A stretch of DNA of 64,000 nt from Huintestinicola sp050874005 (GTDB lineage Bacteria > Bacillota > Clostridia > Oscillospirales > Ruminococcaceae), in contig NZ_JBNMJV010000001.1 in the NCBI RefSeq assembly GCF_050874005.1, positions 1 to 64,000 of the forward strand. The letters are read 5' to 3'. Positions 25,169-34,348 of this stretch are shown in pieces. How positions within the stretch are numbered: position 1 is the first letter of the stretch; each line of letters opens with the position of its first letter. The notes under the pieces were generated by a model, which saw only the letters and a program-made list of their open reading frames with translations, did no database searches and was not told the origin of the DNA. The position numbers and the translations under genes are program-made.

Positions 25169-25594
25169 ATGATGCTTTACAGCGAAAAGGTAATGGACCA
25201 CTTTGCAAATCCCCGCAATGTGGGCGAGATAGAAAACGCCGACGGTATAGGCGAGGTGGGAAACGCAAAGTGCGGCGATATTATGAAAATGTATATCAAG
25301 GTGGATAACGGCGTTATTTCCGACGTTAAATTCAAGACCTTCGGCTGCGGCGCTGCGGTTGCCACTTCCTCTATGGCTACGGAAATGATAATGGGCAAGA
25401 GCATTGACGAGGCTTTAAAGCTTACCAACAAGGCTGTTGTTGAGGCGCTGGACGGTCTGCCTGCTTCTAAAATTCACTGCTCCGTTCTTGCGGAACAGGC
25501 TCTCAAGAGCGCAATTGCCGATTATTACAAGAGGCAGGGCGTTGACCCCGAGCCTATCGTGGGCAAGATAGAAGAGTGCGAAGCCTGCCACTAA
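25169..25594 (+). CDS. iscU: Iron-sulphur cluster scaffold protein
   Basis: 141 residues, NifU/IscU type. The three scaffold Cys are present: Cys35 (NAKCGD, with Asp37), Cys60 (FGCGAA) and Cys104 (IHCSVLAE). The tail has two more Cys (EECEACH). Ribosome site AAAGGAG follows directly after the iscS stop, so the two form one operon. Confidence 0.93.
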   Translation: MMLYSEKVMDHFANPRNVGEIENADGIGEVGNAKCGDIMKMYIKVDNGVISDVKFKTFGCGAAVATSSMATEMIMGKSIDEALKLTNKAVVEALDGLPASKIHCSVLAEQALKSAIADYYKRQGVDPEPIVGKIEECEACH

Positions 25595-25610
25595 TGAAAT
25601 TATGACATAG

Positions 25611-25656
25611 GACGGGGTAAACCGTAATGATTTACGGTTTACCCTGTTTTTTTGTA
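25611..25656 (+). terminator. Terminator of iscS-iscU
   Basis: ACGGGGTAAACCGTA pairs with TTTACGGTTTACCCTGT; seven or more T follow. Confidence 0.88.
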
Positions 25657-25911
25657 TAAATATGTAAACCTTTTCACGATAATATATGTGAAAATGTGCC
25701 ACGATTTTGTAAGTATTCACAAAAATTATCGTGAAGTCTGCATATAGCATTATATCGGGTGTGTGTGATAAAATAAATATAAAGAGGCAATGTGCCTTGC
25801 TTTATGATTTATTCTGTATTGTTTATTCGACAGCATTCCGGGGGACAAAAAATAAAGAATAAATAATAAAGAATAAATAATAAAGAATAAACGTAAAAAG
25901 GACGGTATCAT
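25657..25911. other. Region upstream of pfp: inverted repeat and AT-rich tandem repeats
   Basis: TTCACGATAAT (25673-25683) is repeated inverted as ATTATCGTGAA (25725-25735), a possible operator. At about 25848-25891 AATAAAGAATAAAT occurs three times in tandem, directly before the ribosome site. The same AT-rich unit flanks the gene at 38841-39410. No clear promoter is seen. Confidence 0.5.
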
Positions 25912-27141
25912 ATGTTTAATATTGCAGTTGCCCAGTCGGGAGGACCCACCTCCGCCATCAACGCTTCTCTTGCAGGTGTTTTCCGTCAGGCTTCAAAGTC
26001 TCCCGAGATAGGCAAGATATACGGCTCCATTAACGGCATTGAGGGTATGATAAACGGCAATCTCGTTCCTCTTGACAGCATTCTCACCTCCGAGCACGAT
26101 GTGGAACTGATGAAGAAAACTCCTTCCACCGTTCTCGGCTCCTGCCGATACAAGCTGGCGGAATATGACTCCAGCGACAGCCGCACCGAGTCCGAATATA
26201 TGAGGATAATCAACACCTTTGAGGAGTATGACATAAAGGCATTCTTTTACATCGGCGGCAACGACTCAATGGATACCGTTATGAAGCTTGACCGCTACTG
26301 CAAGGCGGTGGGCAAGGACGTTAAGATAATCGGCGTTCCCAAGACCATTGACAACGACCTTCCCGAAACAGACCACACCCCCGGCTTTGGTTCGGCGGCG
26401 AAATATGTGGCTACCACCCTTCAGGAGATAATCAGAGACAGCCGTGTCTACAGCATACAGTCCATCACCATTGTTGAGATAATGGGCAGAAATGCAGGCT
26501 GGCTCACCGCTTCCTCCTGCGTTCTCCGTGCAAACGGAGAGCCTGCGCCTCACCTTATCTATGTTCCCGAGGCATTTCCGGGCGGCTTTGATATGGAGCA
26601 TTTCCTCGATGATGTGGCACGTATGATGAAACGCTACCGTGCGGTTATCATCGCCGTTTCCGAGGGCATTGTCCCCACCGACAGGCAGTATGTGAAAACA
26701 GGCGCGGACGCCTTCGGTCATACGGATAATTCGGGTGTGGCAAAATATCTTGAGCACCGCTGTGCGGATAAATTCGGCTGTAAGGTGCGTTCCATCGAGC
26801 TTAACGTTATGCAGAGGTGCAGCTCCCATATCGCTTCTCTTACCGACCTTGACGAGTCCGAGAGGATAGGCTCTGCGGCGGTGGACTGTGCTCTTGAGGG
26901 AAACAGCGGCAGAATGATGGGCTTTCGCCGCATAAGCAATGAGCCTTACAGAGTGGAGATAGTTTCCTATGATGTGGCTCAGACAGCAAACAAGGAAAAA
27001 TATTTCCCCTCCGAGTGGATCACAGACGACAAGTGCGATGTTACCACAGACGCTCTTAACTATTTCCTGCCTCTTATCCAGGGTGAAGTGACCACCGAAT
27101 ACAGAAACGGCATACCTGTTCATTTCAGACTTAATCAGTGA
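25912..27141 (+). CDS. pfp: Phosphofructokinase, pyrophosphate-type
   Basis: The 409-residue protein has the nucleotide/PPi loop QSGGPTSAINASL, the site YIGGNDS, and PKTIDNDLPETDHTPGFGS. In this superfamily the Lys in PKTIDND and a non-Gly residue in the GGDxS motif mark the PPi-dependent enzymes, which phosphorylate fructose-6-phosphate reversibly. Such enzymes are common in Clostridia. The donor is inferred from these residues only. Confidence 0.85.
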   Translation: MFNIAVAQSGGPTSAINASLAGVFRQASKSPEIGKIYGSINGIEGMINGNLVPLDSILTSEHDVELMKKTPSTVLGSCRYKLAEYDSSDSRTESEYMRIINTFEEYDIKAFFYIGGNDSMDTVMKLDRYCKAVGKDVKIIGVPKTIDNDLPETDHTPGFGSAAKYVATTLQEIIRDSRVYSIQSITIVEIMGRNAGWLTASSCVLRANGEPAPHLIYVPEAFPGGFDMEHFLDDVARMMKRYRAVIIAVSEGIVPTDRQYVKTGADAFGHTDNSGVAKYLEHRCADKFGCKVRSIELNVMQRCSSHIASLTDLDESERIGSAAVDCALEGNSGRMMGFRRISNEPYRVEIVSYDVAQTANKEKYFPSEWITDDKCDVTTDALNYFLPLIQGEVTTEYRNGIPVHFRLNQ

Positions 27142-27147
27142 TAATTC

Positions 27148-27183
27148 CGGGACAGCTTTTCACATTTGCTGTCCCGATTTTTA
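27148..27183 (+). terminator. Terminator of pfp
   Basis: CGGGACAGC pairs with GCTGTCCCG, followed by a T-rich tract. Confidence 0.85.
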
Positions 27184-27190
27184 TGCTCTA

Positions 27191-27252
27191 TGCATATATG
27201 CAGTATAAAACGTATAATATACTGCATATATGCATATTTTATGCAATGCTCT
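27191..27252 (+). promoter_or_regulatory. Palindromic operator region upstream of argG
   Basis: TGCATATATGCAGTAT (27191-27206) is inverted exactly at 27219-27234, and a third palindrome-like unit (ATGCATATTTTATGCAAT) follows. ArgR-type arginine repressors bind AT-rich palindromes containing TGCAT/ATGCA in some bacteria, so this is a candidate ARG-box cluster. The spacing does not fit the classic 18-bp box exactly. Confidence 0.5.
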
Positions 27253-27305
27253 GCCTTGAAAAGTGAATATTTTGCGTAAATTCGGAAAAATTATGCATTT
27301 TAGCC

Positions 27306-27333
27306 TTGACTTTTGCCGCAAAGGGTGTATAAT
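27306..27333 (+). promoter_or_regulatory. Promoter of argG
   Basis: TTGACT (27306-27311) and TATAAT (27328-27333) with a 16-bp spacer, 80 bp before the start codon. Confidence 0.7.
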
Positions 27334-27412
27334 AATAATCAGCAGCGTTACGGCTTATGTTTAATGGGCGTAAGGGTACGGGCGTATTTTATTTTTACGG
27401 AGGTACTGTAAA

Positions 27413-28648
27413 ATGGCAGTAAAAAAGGAAAATATCAAAAAAGTAGTTCTCGCATATTCCGGCGGTCTCGACACATCTATCATCATTCCCTGGCTCAAGG
27501 AAAATTACAATAACTGCGAGGTCATCGCTGTTTCCGCAGACGTTGGACAGGGCACCGAGCTTGACGGTCTTGAGGAAAAGGCAATAAAGACAGGCGCTTC
27601 CAAGCTCTACATAGAGGATCTTAAGGAAGAGTTCATTCAGGATTATGTTTACCCCACCGTTCAGGCTGGCGCAGTTTACGAGGGCAAGTACCTTCTCGGC
27701 ACCTCCTTTGCACGTCCCATCATTGCAAAGAGAATTGCTGAGATCGCACTCAAGGAAGGCGCTGACGCTATCTGCCACGGCTGCACAGGCAAGGGCAACG
27801 ACCAGGTAAGATTTGAGCTTGCTATCAAGGCTTTCGCTCCCGATATGGCTATCATCGCTCCCTGGAGAGAATGGTCTATCAAGTCCAGAGACGAGGAGAT
27901 CGACTACGCAGAGGCTCACAATATCCCCCTCAAGATCACAAGAGAGACAAACTACTCCAAGGATAAGAACATCTGGCACCTTTCCCACGAGGGTCTCGAC
28001 CTTGAGGATCCCGCAAACGAGCCTCAGTACAACAAGGACGGCTTCCTTGAGCTGGGCGTATCTCCCGAAAAGGCTCCCGACAAGGCTACATATGTTACCA
28101 TTCACTTTGAAAAGGGCATTCCCACAGCTATTGACGGCAAGGAAATGAACGGCGTAGAGCTGGTTTCCACCCTCAATAAGCTTGGCGGCGAGAACGGTAT
28201 CGGTCTTGTTGACCTGGTTGAGAATCGTCTTGTTGGTATGAAGTCCAGAGGTGTTTATGAAACACCCGGCGGAACTATCCTTTACAGGGCTCACGAGGCT
28301 CTTGAGACTCTCTGCCTCGACAAGGAGACAGCAAGAATGAAGTCCTACCTTTCCATAAAGTTTGCTGATATCGTATATAACGGTCAGTGGTTCACTCCTC
28401 TCAGAGAGGCTCTTTCAGCTTTCGTTTCCGAAACTCAGAAGACTGTTACAGGCGACGTTAAGCTGAAGCTCTACAAGGGCAACGTTATCAACGCAGGCAT
28501 CACTTCTCCCTATACCCTTTATGATGAGGAAGTAGCTACATTTGCTGAGGATCACGTTTACGACCAGTCCGACGCAGGCGGATTTATCAACATCTTCGGT
28601 CTCCCCACCCACGTTAAGGCAAAGCTCGACCAGAAGAGAGGAAAGTAA
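27413..28648 (+). CDS. argG: Argininosuccinate synthase
   Basis: 411 residues; condenses citrulline and aspartate with ATP. The P-loop AYSGGLDTS is near the N-terminus, and GKGNDQVRFE and the citrulline-binding region follow. Complete. First gene of the arginine cluster, with its own promoter and a terminator after it. Confidence 0.96.
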   Translation: MAVKKENIKKVVLAYSGGLDTSIIIPWLKENYNNCEVIAVSADVGQGTELDGLEEKAIKTGASKLYIEDLKEEFIQDYVYPTVQAGAVYEGKYLLGTSFARPIIAKRIAEIALKEGADAICHGCTGKGNDQVRFELAIKAFAPDMAIIAPWREWSIKSRDEEIDYAEAHNIPLKITRETNYSKDKNIWHLSHEGLDLEDPANEPQYNKDGFLELGVSPEKAPDKATYVTIHFEKGIPTAIDGKEMNGVELVSTLNKLGGENGIGLVDLVENRLVGMKSRGVYETPGGTILYRAHEALETLCLDKETARMKSYLSIKFADIVYNGQWFTPLREALSAFVSETQKTVTGDVKLKLYKGNVINAGITSPYTLYDEEVATFAEDHVYDQSDAGGFINIFGLPTHVKAKLDQKRGK

Positions 28649-28682
28649 TTTCTCTTTTTAAAATTTAATATCATTTTGTGTT

Positions 28683-28716
28683 ATGCCCGAAACACACCGT
28701 TTCGGGCATTGCACTT
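28683..28716 (+). terminator. Terminator after argG
   Basis: TGCCCGAAAC pairs with GTTTCGGGCA around ACACC; a T-rich stretch follows later, so it is moderately strong. Confidence 0.7.
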
Positions 28717-28814
28717 ATTTCGTTTTTATTTTCATTCAGAGTAGAACAGAAAAAGATTGGAATACTAACAGAAAAAAGCCGAATAACGGCTTTAAAGAAA
28801 GGACGCTCAAATTT

Positions 28815-29363
28815 ATGAGAACTCTTAAAAAAGGAATATTATCCCTGCTGCTTGCATCGCTTATGCTGACCCTGGCAGCCTGTGGTCAAGATAAACCGGA
28901 TTACGAAAAGCTTAAAACTGATATCGTTGGAATGTGGTGCGATATAGAGGGACCCGAGTATTTTGAAAATGAAGATGGCAGCTCTCCCTATTATCAGATA
29001 TACGAATTTACTTCGGGCGGAGTACTTGCCTATCATATAATCACTCCCAACGTTGCTTCCTATTATGATTACAAATACGAGCTTAGAGACAATATCCTTG
29101 ATATCGACGGACAGATGTGCAAGGTAGCCGTGGAGGACGATATCCTCACTATGACCAACAACAACGGCGACACCCGTTTCCGCCGTATGAGTATGGAAGA
29201 GGTATGCAATTTCGGCGTGGTATATATAGACAGCGGAAATTATGAAAAGCAGCTTGAATATACCGACTTTTTCAAGATCAACTGGCCGGGCGCAGCATCA
29301 GACTCCTCAGCAGCAGGTTCCTCTGACGAAAGCGCTGAAGCTTCTGCAGTTCCGGCTGCTTAA
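28815..29363 (+). CDS. Small lipoprotein between argG and argH
   Basis: 182 residues with signal and lipobox (LLLASLMLTLAAC), a beta-rich middle (DIVGMWCDIEGPEYF) as in small lipoproteins of the DUF5640/lipocalin-like type, and an Ala/Ser-rich tail. ATG 28815 follows AGAAAGGACG. It lies 34 nt before argH; a link to arginine is not evident. Confidence 0.7.
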   Translation: MRTLKKGILSLLLASLMLTLAACGQDKPDYEKLKTDIVGMWCDIEGPEYFENEDGSSPYYQIYEFTSGGVLAYHIITPNVASYYDYKYELRDNILDIDGQMCKVAVEDDILTMTNNNGDTRFRRMSMEEVCNFGVVYIDSGNYEKQLEYTDFFKINWPGAASDSSAAGSSDESAEASAVPAA

Positions 29364-29397
29364 GATCAAAAGCTCCAAACTGAAAGGAATGATATAA

Positions 29398-30783
29398 ATG
29401 GCAAAGATGTGGGCAGGACGTTTCTCAAAAGAGGTAGATGAAAAGGTAAATGATTTCAACTCCTCCATTTCCTTTGACTGCCGTATGTACAGGCACGATA
29501 TCAAAGGCTCTATGGCGCACGCAAGGATGCTTGGCGAGCAGGGGATAATCGCTCCCGAAGAAAGTGAAAAGATCATCAAGGGACTTGAGGGTATCCTTTC
29601 CGACCTTGACAGCGGAAAGCTCAGCTTCGACCCTAATGCCGAGGATATCCATATGTTTGTGGAGCAGGTGCTTACCGAGCGCCTTGGCGATACGGGCAAG
29701 AGACTTCACACCGCAAGAAGCAGAAACGACCAGGTGGCTCTCGACATCAAATATTATCTGAAGGACGAGTGCGACGAGATATCAAAGCTTGTTTATGAGC
29801 TTATCGAGACAATTATCGAGACCGCTCAGGAGCATTATGACACCGTAATGCCCGGCTACACACATCTCCAGAGAGCACAGCCTGTTACCTTTGCCCACCA
29901 CATAATGGCATATGCCCAGATGCTGACCCGTGACCTTGGCAGACTTGCCGACTGCAAAAAGCGTATGGACAGAATGCCCCTCGGCTCCTGCGCTCTTGCA
30001 GGAACCACATATCCGCTTAACAGAAAGAGAGTTGCTGAACTCCTTGAATTTGAGGACATCACCTACAACAGCCTTGACGGCGTTTCAGACAGAGATTACT
30101 GCATTGAACTTGCGAGTGCCATTTCCGTTCTGATGATGCACCTTTCAAGATTTTCCGAGGAGATAATAATGTGGTGCAGCTGGGAATTCAAGTTTATTGA
30201 GCTTGACGATGCATATTCCACAGGCTCCTCCATAATGCCCCAGAAGAAAAATCCCGACATCACCGAGCTTATCAGAGGAAAGACGGGAAGAGTTTACGGC
30301 GACCTTATGACTCTCCTCTCAATGATGAAAAATCTTCCCCTTGCCTACAACAAGGATATGCAGGAGGACAAGGAAGCTATATTTGATGCTGTTGACACCG
30401 TTAAGCTTTGTCTTTCCACATTTATCCCGATGTTCAGAACAATGACGGTTTTAAAGGATAATATGAGAAAGGCAGCGGCAAAGGGCTTTATAAATGCCAC
30501 CGACTGCGCAGATTACCTTGTTAAAAAGGGAATGCCTTTCAGAGACGCATACAAGATCACGGGAACTCTCGTTGCACGCTGCATTGAGCTGGGAACCACT
30601 CTTGAGGAGCTTGACCTCAAGGAATACAAACGCCTTTCCGATGTGTTTGACGAGGACGTTTACAAGGCTATAAACCTTGAGACCTGCGTAATGCAGAGAA
30701 ATGTGGACGGCGGTCCTGCTCCCGAGGCTGTTGCAAGGCAGATAGAGCAGCTCAAAGCCGAGCTTCGTGAATATGCAGGCTGA
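29398..30783 (+). CDS. argH: Argininosuccinate lyase
   Basis: 461 residues; splits argininosuccinate to arginine and fumarate. The superfamily signature GSSIMPQKKNPD and the N-terminal MWAGRFSKEVDEKVNDF are present. Complete. The stop codon lies inside GCAGGCTGAACCTGC, a copy of the core palindrome of the dispersed repeat that follows. Confidence 0.96.
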   Translation: MAKMWAGRFSKEVDEKVNDFNSSISFDCRMYRHDIKGSMAHARMLGEQGIIAPEESEKIIKGLEGILSDLDSGKLSFDPNAEDIHMFVEQVLTERLGDTGKRLHTARSRNDQVALDIKYYLKDECDEISKLVYELIETIIETAQEHYDTVMPGYTHLQRAQPVTFAHHIMAYAQMLTRDLGRLADCKKRMDRMPLGSCALAGTTYPLNRKRVAELLEFEDITYNSLDGVSDRDYCIELASAISVLMMHLSRFSEEIIMWCSWEFKFIELDDAYSTGSSIMPQKKNPDITELIRGKTGRVYGDLMTLLSMMKNLPLAYNKDMQEDKEAIFDAVDTVKLCLSTFIPMFRTMTVLKDNMRKAAAKGFINATDCADYLVKKGMPFRDAYKITGTLVARCIELGTTLEELDLKEYKRLSDVFDEDVYKAINLETCVMQRNVDGGPAPEAVARQIEQLKAELREYAG

Positions 30784-30790
30784 ACCTGCA

Positions 30791-30857
30791 GGCAGGCTGA
30801 GCCTGCAGCCGATCGTTCTATAGTTTATTCGGGCAACAGACAGACGGCTCAGTAACG
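30791..30857 (+). repeat. Dispersed repeat, copy C
   Basis: Core GGCAGGCTGAGCCTGCAGCC, then TCGTTCTATAGTTTATT, ending CGGCTCAGTAACG. It starts 7 bp after the argH stop; an extra copy of the core palindrome covers the stop codon itself. Confidence 0.88.
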
Positions 30858-30943
30858 GGAGAAATATGTTGCTGAAATTACTTAGAACTTAGTTGGTTTT
30901 GATTCGACCGACAAATTTATTTTTTGCGTAGAGGTAAAGTAAA

Positions 30944-31891
30944 ATGTCATATAAAATTTTCATAGACGGCAAAGAGGGAACAACGGGACTTCGCATTGCC
31001 GACCGTTTCAAAAACAGGAGCGACATTGAGCTTCTGGAAATTTCCGAGGAAAAGCGCAAGGACACCGTGGAAAGAAAGAAGCTTATTAACGCCTCGGACT
31101 ACACCTTCCTCTGCCTGCCCGATGCGGCAGCAATTGAGGCTGTTTCCCTTGTGGAAAACGACCACACCAAGATAATAGATGCCTCCACCGCTCACAGAAC
31201 TGATCCGGGCTGGGTATACGGTCTCCCCGAGCTTTCCAAGGAGCAGAGAAGGGCGGTTGCGGCTTCAAAGAGAACTGCCGTTCCCGGCTGCTATGCCAGC
31301 GGATTTAACTGCCTTATGTACCCTATGGTAAGATCGGGAATGCTTGCACCCTATCACCCCGTTATCTGCCACGCAGTATCGGGCTACAGCGGCGGCGGCA
31401 AGAAGCTTATCGCAAGATACGAGGACGAAAACAGAGACAATGAGCTTAGCAGCACAAGAGCATATTCTCTGGGAAAGACCCACAAGCACGTTAAGGAAAT
31501 GATGGCAGTATCGGGACTTTCCTACCCCCCCATATTCTGCCCCTCTGTGGGAGATTTCTACAACGGAATGGTTGTAACTATTCCCGTTCATCTGAGAACA
31601 ATGGCGAGAAAGGTCACTCCCCACGATGTATGGGAGATGTTTGCGGAGCATTACGAGGGCGAGAGATTTGTTAAGGTAATGCCCTTCGGTGCAGAGGGTT
31701 GCCCTGAGGAAGCCGAGCTTTTCTCCAACACTCTTGCGGACACCAATATGCTGCAGATATTCGTTTACGGCAATGACGACCACGTGCTTCTCTGCTCAAG
31801 ACTTGATAATCTGGGCAAGGGTGCAAGCGGTGCGGCTGTTCAGTGTATGAATATTATGATGGGCATTGACGAGGGTACGGGGCTTGAGTGA
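30944..31891 (+). CDS. argC: N-acetyl-gamma-glutamyl-phosphate reductase (short type)
   Basis: 315 residues, the shorter type-2 ArgC. The NADP-binding N-terminus is IDGKEGTTGLRI and the catalytic Cys lies in AVPGCYASGFN. It reduces acetylglutamyl phosphate to the semialdehyde. Ribosome site AGAGG is weak. Confidence 0.94.
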   Translation: MSYKIFIDGKEGTTGLRIADRFKNRSDIELLEISEEKRKDTVERKKLINASDYTFLCLPDAAAIEAVSLVENDHTKIIDASTAHRTDPGWVYGLPELSKEQRRAVAASKRTAVPGCYASGFNCLMYPMVRSGMLAPYHPVICHAVSGYSGGGKKLIARYEDENRDNELSSTRAYSLGKTHKHVKEMMAVSGLSYPPIFCPSVGDFYNGMVVTIPVHLRTMARKVTPHDVWEMFAEHYEGERFVKVMPFGAEGCPEEAELFSNTLADTNMLQIFVYGNDDHVLLCSRLDNLGKGASGAAVQCMNIMMGIDEGTGLE

Positions 31892-32015
31892 GCATAAATA
31901 CGAAGTGATTATCTACTGGAGCGAAGAGGACAACAGCTACATTGCCGAAGTCCCCGAGCTTGCAGGCTGTATGGCAGACGGGCAGGCTGAGCCTGCAGCC
32001 ACTTCACGCCGTTAA
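31884..32015 (+). pseudogene. hicB-like antitoxin gene truncated by a repeat
   Basis: A TTG at 31884, overlapping the argC end, opens 43 codons. The first 33 (EVIIYWSEEDNSYIAEVPEL, then AGCMADG) match the N-terminal domain of HicB-family antitoxins. Homology stops exactly where repeat copy D begins, and the last codons (QAEPAATSRR) come from the repeat. The usual C-terminal part and any hicA are missing. Confidence 0.65.
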
Positions 32016-32034
32016 TTTCTCGGGTATTGTTACA
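31981..32034 (+). repeat. Dispersed repeat, copy D (tail diverged)
   Basis: The 20-bp core is identical to copy C. The tail (GTTAATTTCTCGGGTATTG) only loosely follows the family. It interrupts a hicB-like gene. Confidence 0.7.
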
Positions 32035-32087
32035 TCCTCCCGCGCCTGTTAATTTATTAGCATAATAAAGCAAAAGAGCGTGATACT

Positions 32088-32459
32088 ATGACCCATTCCG
32101 AACTCCTCTCCTACTGCCTTCAAAAAAAGGGTTCCTATGAAGATCACCCCTTCGGTGACAACTGCACCGCAGTGAAGGTAAAAAAACGGATATTCGCCCA
32201 GCTTTTTATGCTGAAAGGTACGCCTATGCTCACCTTTAACGGTGATATCCCCACAGGAGAATTTTACAGAACGATGTTCCCCGATGATGTAAAACGAGGA
32301 TATCATTGTCCGCCCGTGCAGCAGCCCTATTTCAATACCGTAAATCTGTCGGGCAGCGTTCCCGACGAGGAACTATTGCGAATGATAGACGGTTCCTACA
32401 AATATGTAGTCTCAAAGCTTACAAAAAAGGCTCGTGAAGAGCTTATGAATGATAAATAA
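32088..32459 (+). CDS. MmcQ/YjbR family protein
   Basis: 123 residues of the MmcQ/YjbR fold (SYEDHPFGDNCTAVKVKKRI, IDGSYKYVVSKLTKKA). These proteins have a double-wing DNA-binding-like fold; the cellular role is not established. Between argC and argJ. Confidence 0.85.
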   Translation: MTHSELLSYCLQKKGSYEDHPFGDNCTAVKVKKRIFAQLFMLKGTPMLTFNGDIPTGEFYRTMFPDDVKRGYHCPPVQQPYFNTVNLSGSVPDEELLRMIDGSYKYVVSKLTKKAREELMNDK

Positions 32460-32485
32460 TTTATAATAAAAAGAAGGTCATTGAT

Positions 32486-33715
32486 ATGGAATTTGTAACC
32501 ATTGAAGGCGGCGTGTGTGCCGCAAAGGGATTTAAAGCAAGCGGAGTTTACTGCGGCATAAAGGAAAATCCCACCAAAAAGAACGATATTGCAATGGTCG
32601 TATCGGACGTTATGTGCAACACCGCAGGGGTCTACACTCAGAACAAGGTAAAGGGCGCACCCGTTATTGTTACCAAGAAAAACCTCGAAAAATCCGGCGG
32701 AAAATCAAAGGCGATAATCGTAAATTCCAAGAATGCCAATACCTGCAACGCAGACGGCGAGGAAAAGGCAACCGAAATGTGCCGCCTTACCGCTGAGGCT
32801 TTGGGAATTAAGCCCGAGGAAGTAATTGTGGCTTCAACAGGCGTTATCGGACAGGTGCTGCCCATCGAGCCTATTGTAAAGGCAGTTCCTCAGCTTGTCG
32901 AAAAGCTCTCCTATACGGGCAACATCGAAGCTGCAACAGCAATTATGACCACCGACACCGTTAAAAAAGAATACGCCGTAGAATTTGAGATAGGCGGAAA
33001 GACCTGCCGTATGGGCGGTATGGCAAAGGGCAGCGGAATGATACACCCCAATATGGCGACCACCCTTAATTTCATCACCACCGACTGCGCCGTTTCTGTT
33101 CCGATGCTGCAAAAGGCACTTTCGGAAATTGTGAAAATTACATATAACTGTCTTTCCATAGACGGCGACCAGTCCACCAACGACACCTGTATGCTTATGT
33201 CGGACGGACTTGCGGAAAATCCCGAAATAACTGCCGAGGGAGCGGATTTTGACACCTTCAAAGCCGCACTCTATCAGGTAATGGCAAACCTCACCCGTAT
33301 GCTTGCAAAGGACGGAGAGGGCGCAACCAAACTACTCACCTGCATTTGCTCGGGCGCACCTGACCTTGACACCGCAATAATCGTGGCAAAGAGCGTTATC
33401 CGCTCGCCCCTGTTCAAATGCGCAATGTTCGGCTCGGACGCAAACTGGGGACGTGTGCTCTGCGCCATAGGCTATGCGGAAGCGGATTTTGATATAAACA
33501 AGGTTGATGTTGACCTTGGCTCAAGTGCAGGAAAAATTGCCGTTTGCCGCAATGGCGCAGGCGTGGATTTCTCCGAGGACGAAGCAAAGAAAATTCTCAC
33601 CGAGAACGAGATAGAAATTTACATCAGCCTTAATCAGGGAAATGCACAGGCAACCGCCTGGGGCTGCGACCTTACATATGATTACGTTAAGATAAACGGA
33701 GATTATCGTTCGTAA
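32486..33715 (+). CDS. argJ: Glutamate N-acetyltransferase / amino-acid acetyltransferase
   Basis: 409 residues; transfers the acetyl group from acetylornithine to glutamate, so the pathway can recycle acetate. The self-cleavage site is in GMIHPNMATTLNF, with Thr as the new N-terminal nucleophile. A bifunctional form would explain the absence of argA. Complete. Confidence 0.94.
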   Translation: MEFVTIEGGVCAAKGFKASGVYCGIKENPTKKNDIAMVVSDVMCNTAGVYTQNKVKGAPVIVTKKNLEKSGGKSKAIIVNSKNANTCNADGEEKATEMCRLTAEALGIKPEEVIVASTGVIGQVLPIEPIVKAVPQLVEKLSYTGNIEAATAIMTTDTVKKEYAVEFEIGGKTCRMGGMAKGSGMIHPNMATTLNFITTDCAVSVPMLQKALSEIVKITYNCLSIDGDQSTNDTCMLMSDGLAENPEITAEGADFDTFKAALYQVMANLTRMLAKDGEGATKLLTCICSGAPDLDTAIIVAKSVIRSPLFKCAMFGSDANWGRVLCAIGYAEADFDINKVDVDLGSSAGKIAVCRNGAGVDFSEDEAKKILTENEIEIYISLNQGNAQATAWGCDLTYDYVKINGDYRS

Positions 33716-33732
33716 TACCATAGGGGGATAAA

Positions 33733-34347
33733 ATGAAGGACGACATTGACGGCAGATCTGACACTCCCGAGGAGGATATCACAGAGGTCGGATTTTTTGA
33801 AAACAGCTTTGCGGAAATTTCCCCGGACAATGACAGCATTTTCGGCAAAGACCTTCTTCCCTCTGAAAGGATAATATTCACCGCACAGGGCAAAAGCGGA
33901 AAAGGCTTGCTTTTTAAAAAAGTTTTTTCCCTTGTCTGGATGCTGTTTGTGATAGTCTGGATGCTGACAGCATTGGGAAGCAGAGACGGATTTGCGGCAA
34001 TTTTCGGACTTCCCCACACAATTGTGGGAATAATGATGCTGTTCCAAGCGGGCTTTATCCGCACAAAAGTGAGCATTGCAGTTACCGACAAGCGGCTGCT
34101 GATAAGATATCTCGGAAAAACTCAGGCTGTTTATCTTAATAAAGGGGAAAAACAAGGAAGGGCGATGATACTTCCTACGGATAATGACAGCTATTGGAAT
34201 ATCAGCTTTGAGGGTATCAGAGGCTTATTCAACCAAAGAGGAACTGAAAGCGGAAATTACCTGTTTGACACCTTTGAGCTTCCCCGTGAGGACGCTGTAA
34301 AAATTGCGGATATCATCGACCGCATAATAAAAGGAGAGTACATATAA
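33733..34347 (+). CDS. Membrane protein with PH-like domain, unknown
   Basis: 204 residues: an acidic N-terminal stretch, two close membrane helices (VWMLFVIVWMLTALG, GLPHTIVGIMMLFQAG), then a region (SIAVTDKRLLIRYLG) that fits a bacterial PH-like domain. It lies in the arginine cluster, 17 nt after argJ and directly before argB. A link to the pathway is not evident. Confidence 0.65.
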   Translation: MKDDIDGRSDTPEEDITEVGFFENSFAEISPDNDSIFGKDLLPSERIIFTAQGKSGKGLLFKKVFSLVWMLFVIVWMLTALGSRDGFAAIFGLPHTIVGIMMLFQAGFIRTKVSIAVTDKRLLIRYLGKTQAVYLNKGEKQGRAMILPTDNDSYWNISFEGIRGLFNQRGTESGNYLFDTFELPREDAVKIADIIDRIIKGEYI

Positions 34348-34348
34348 A

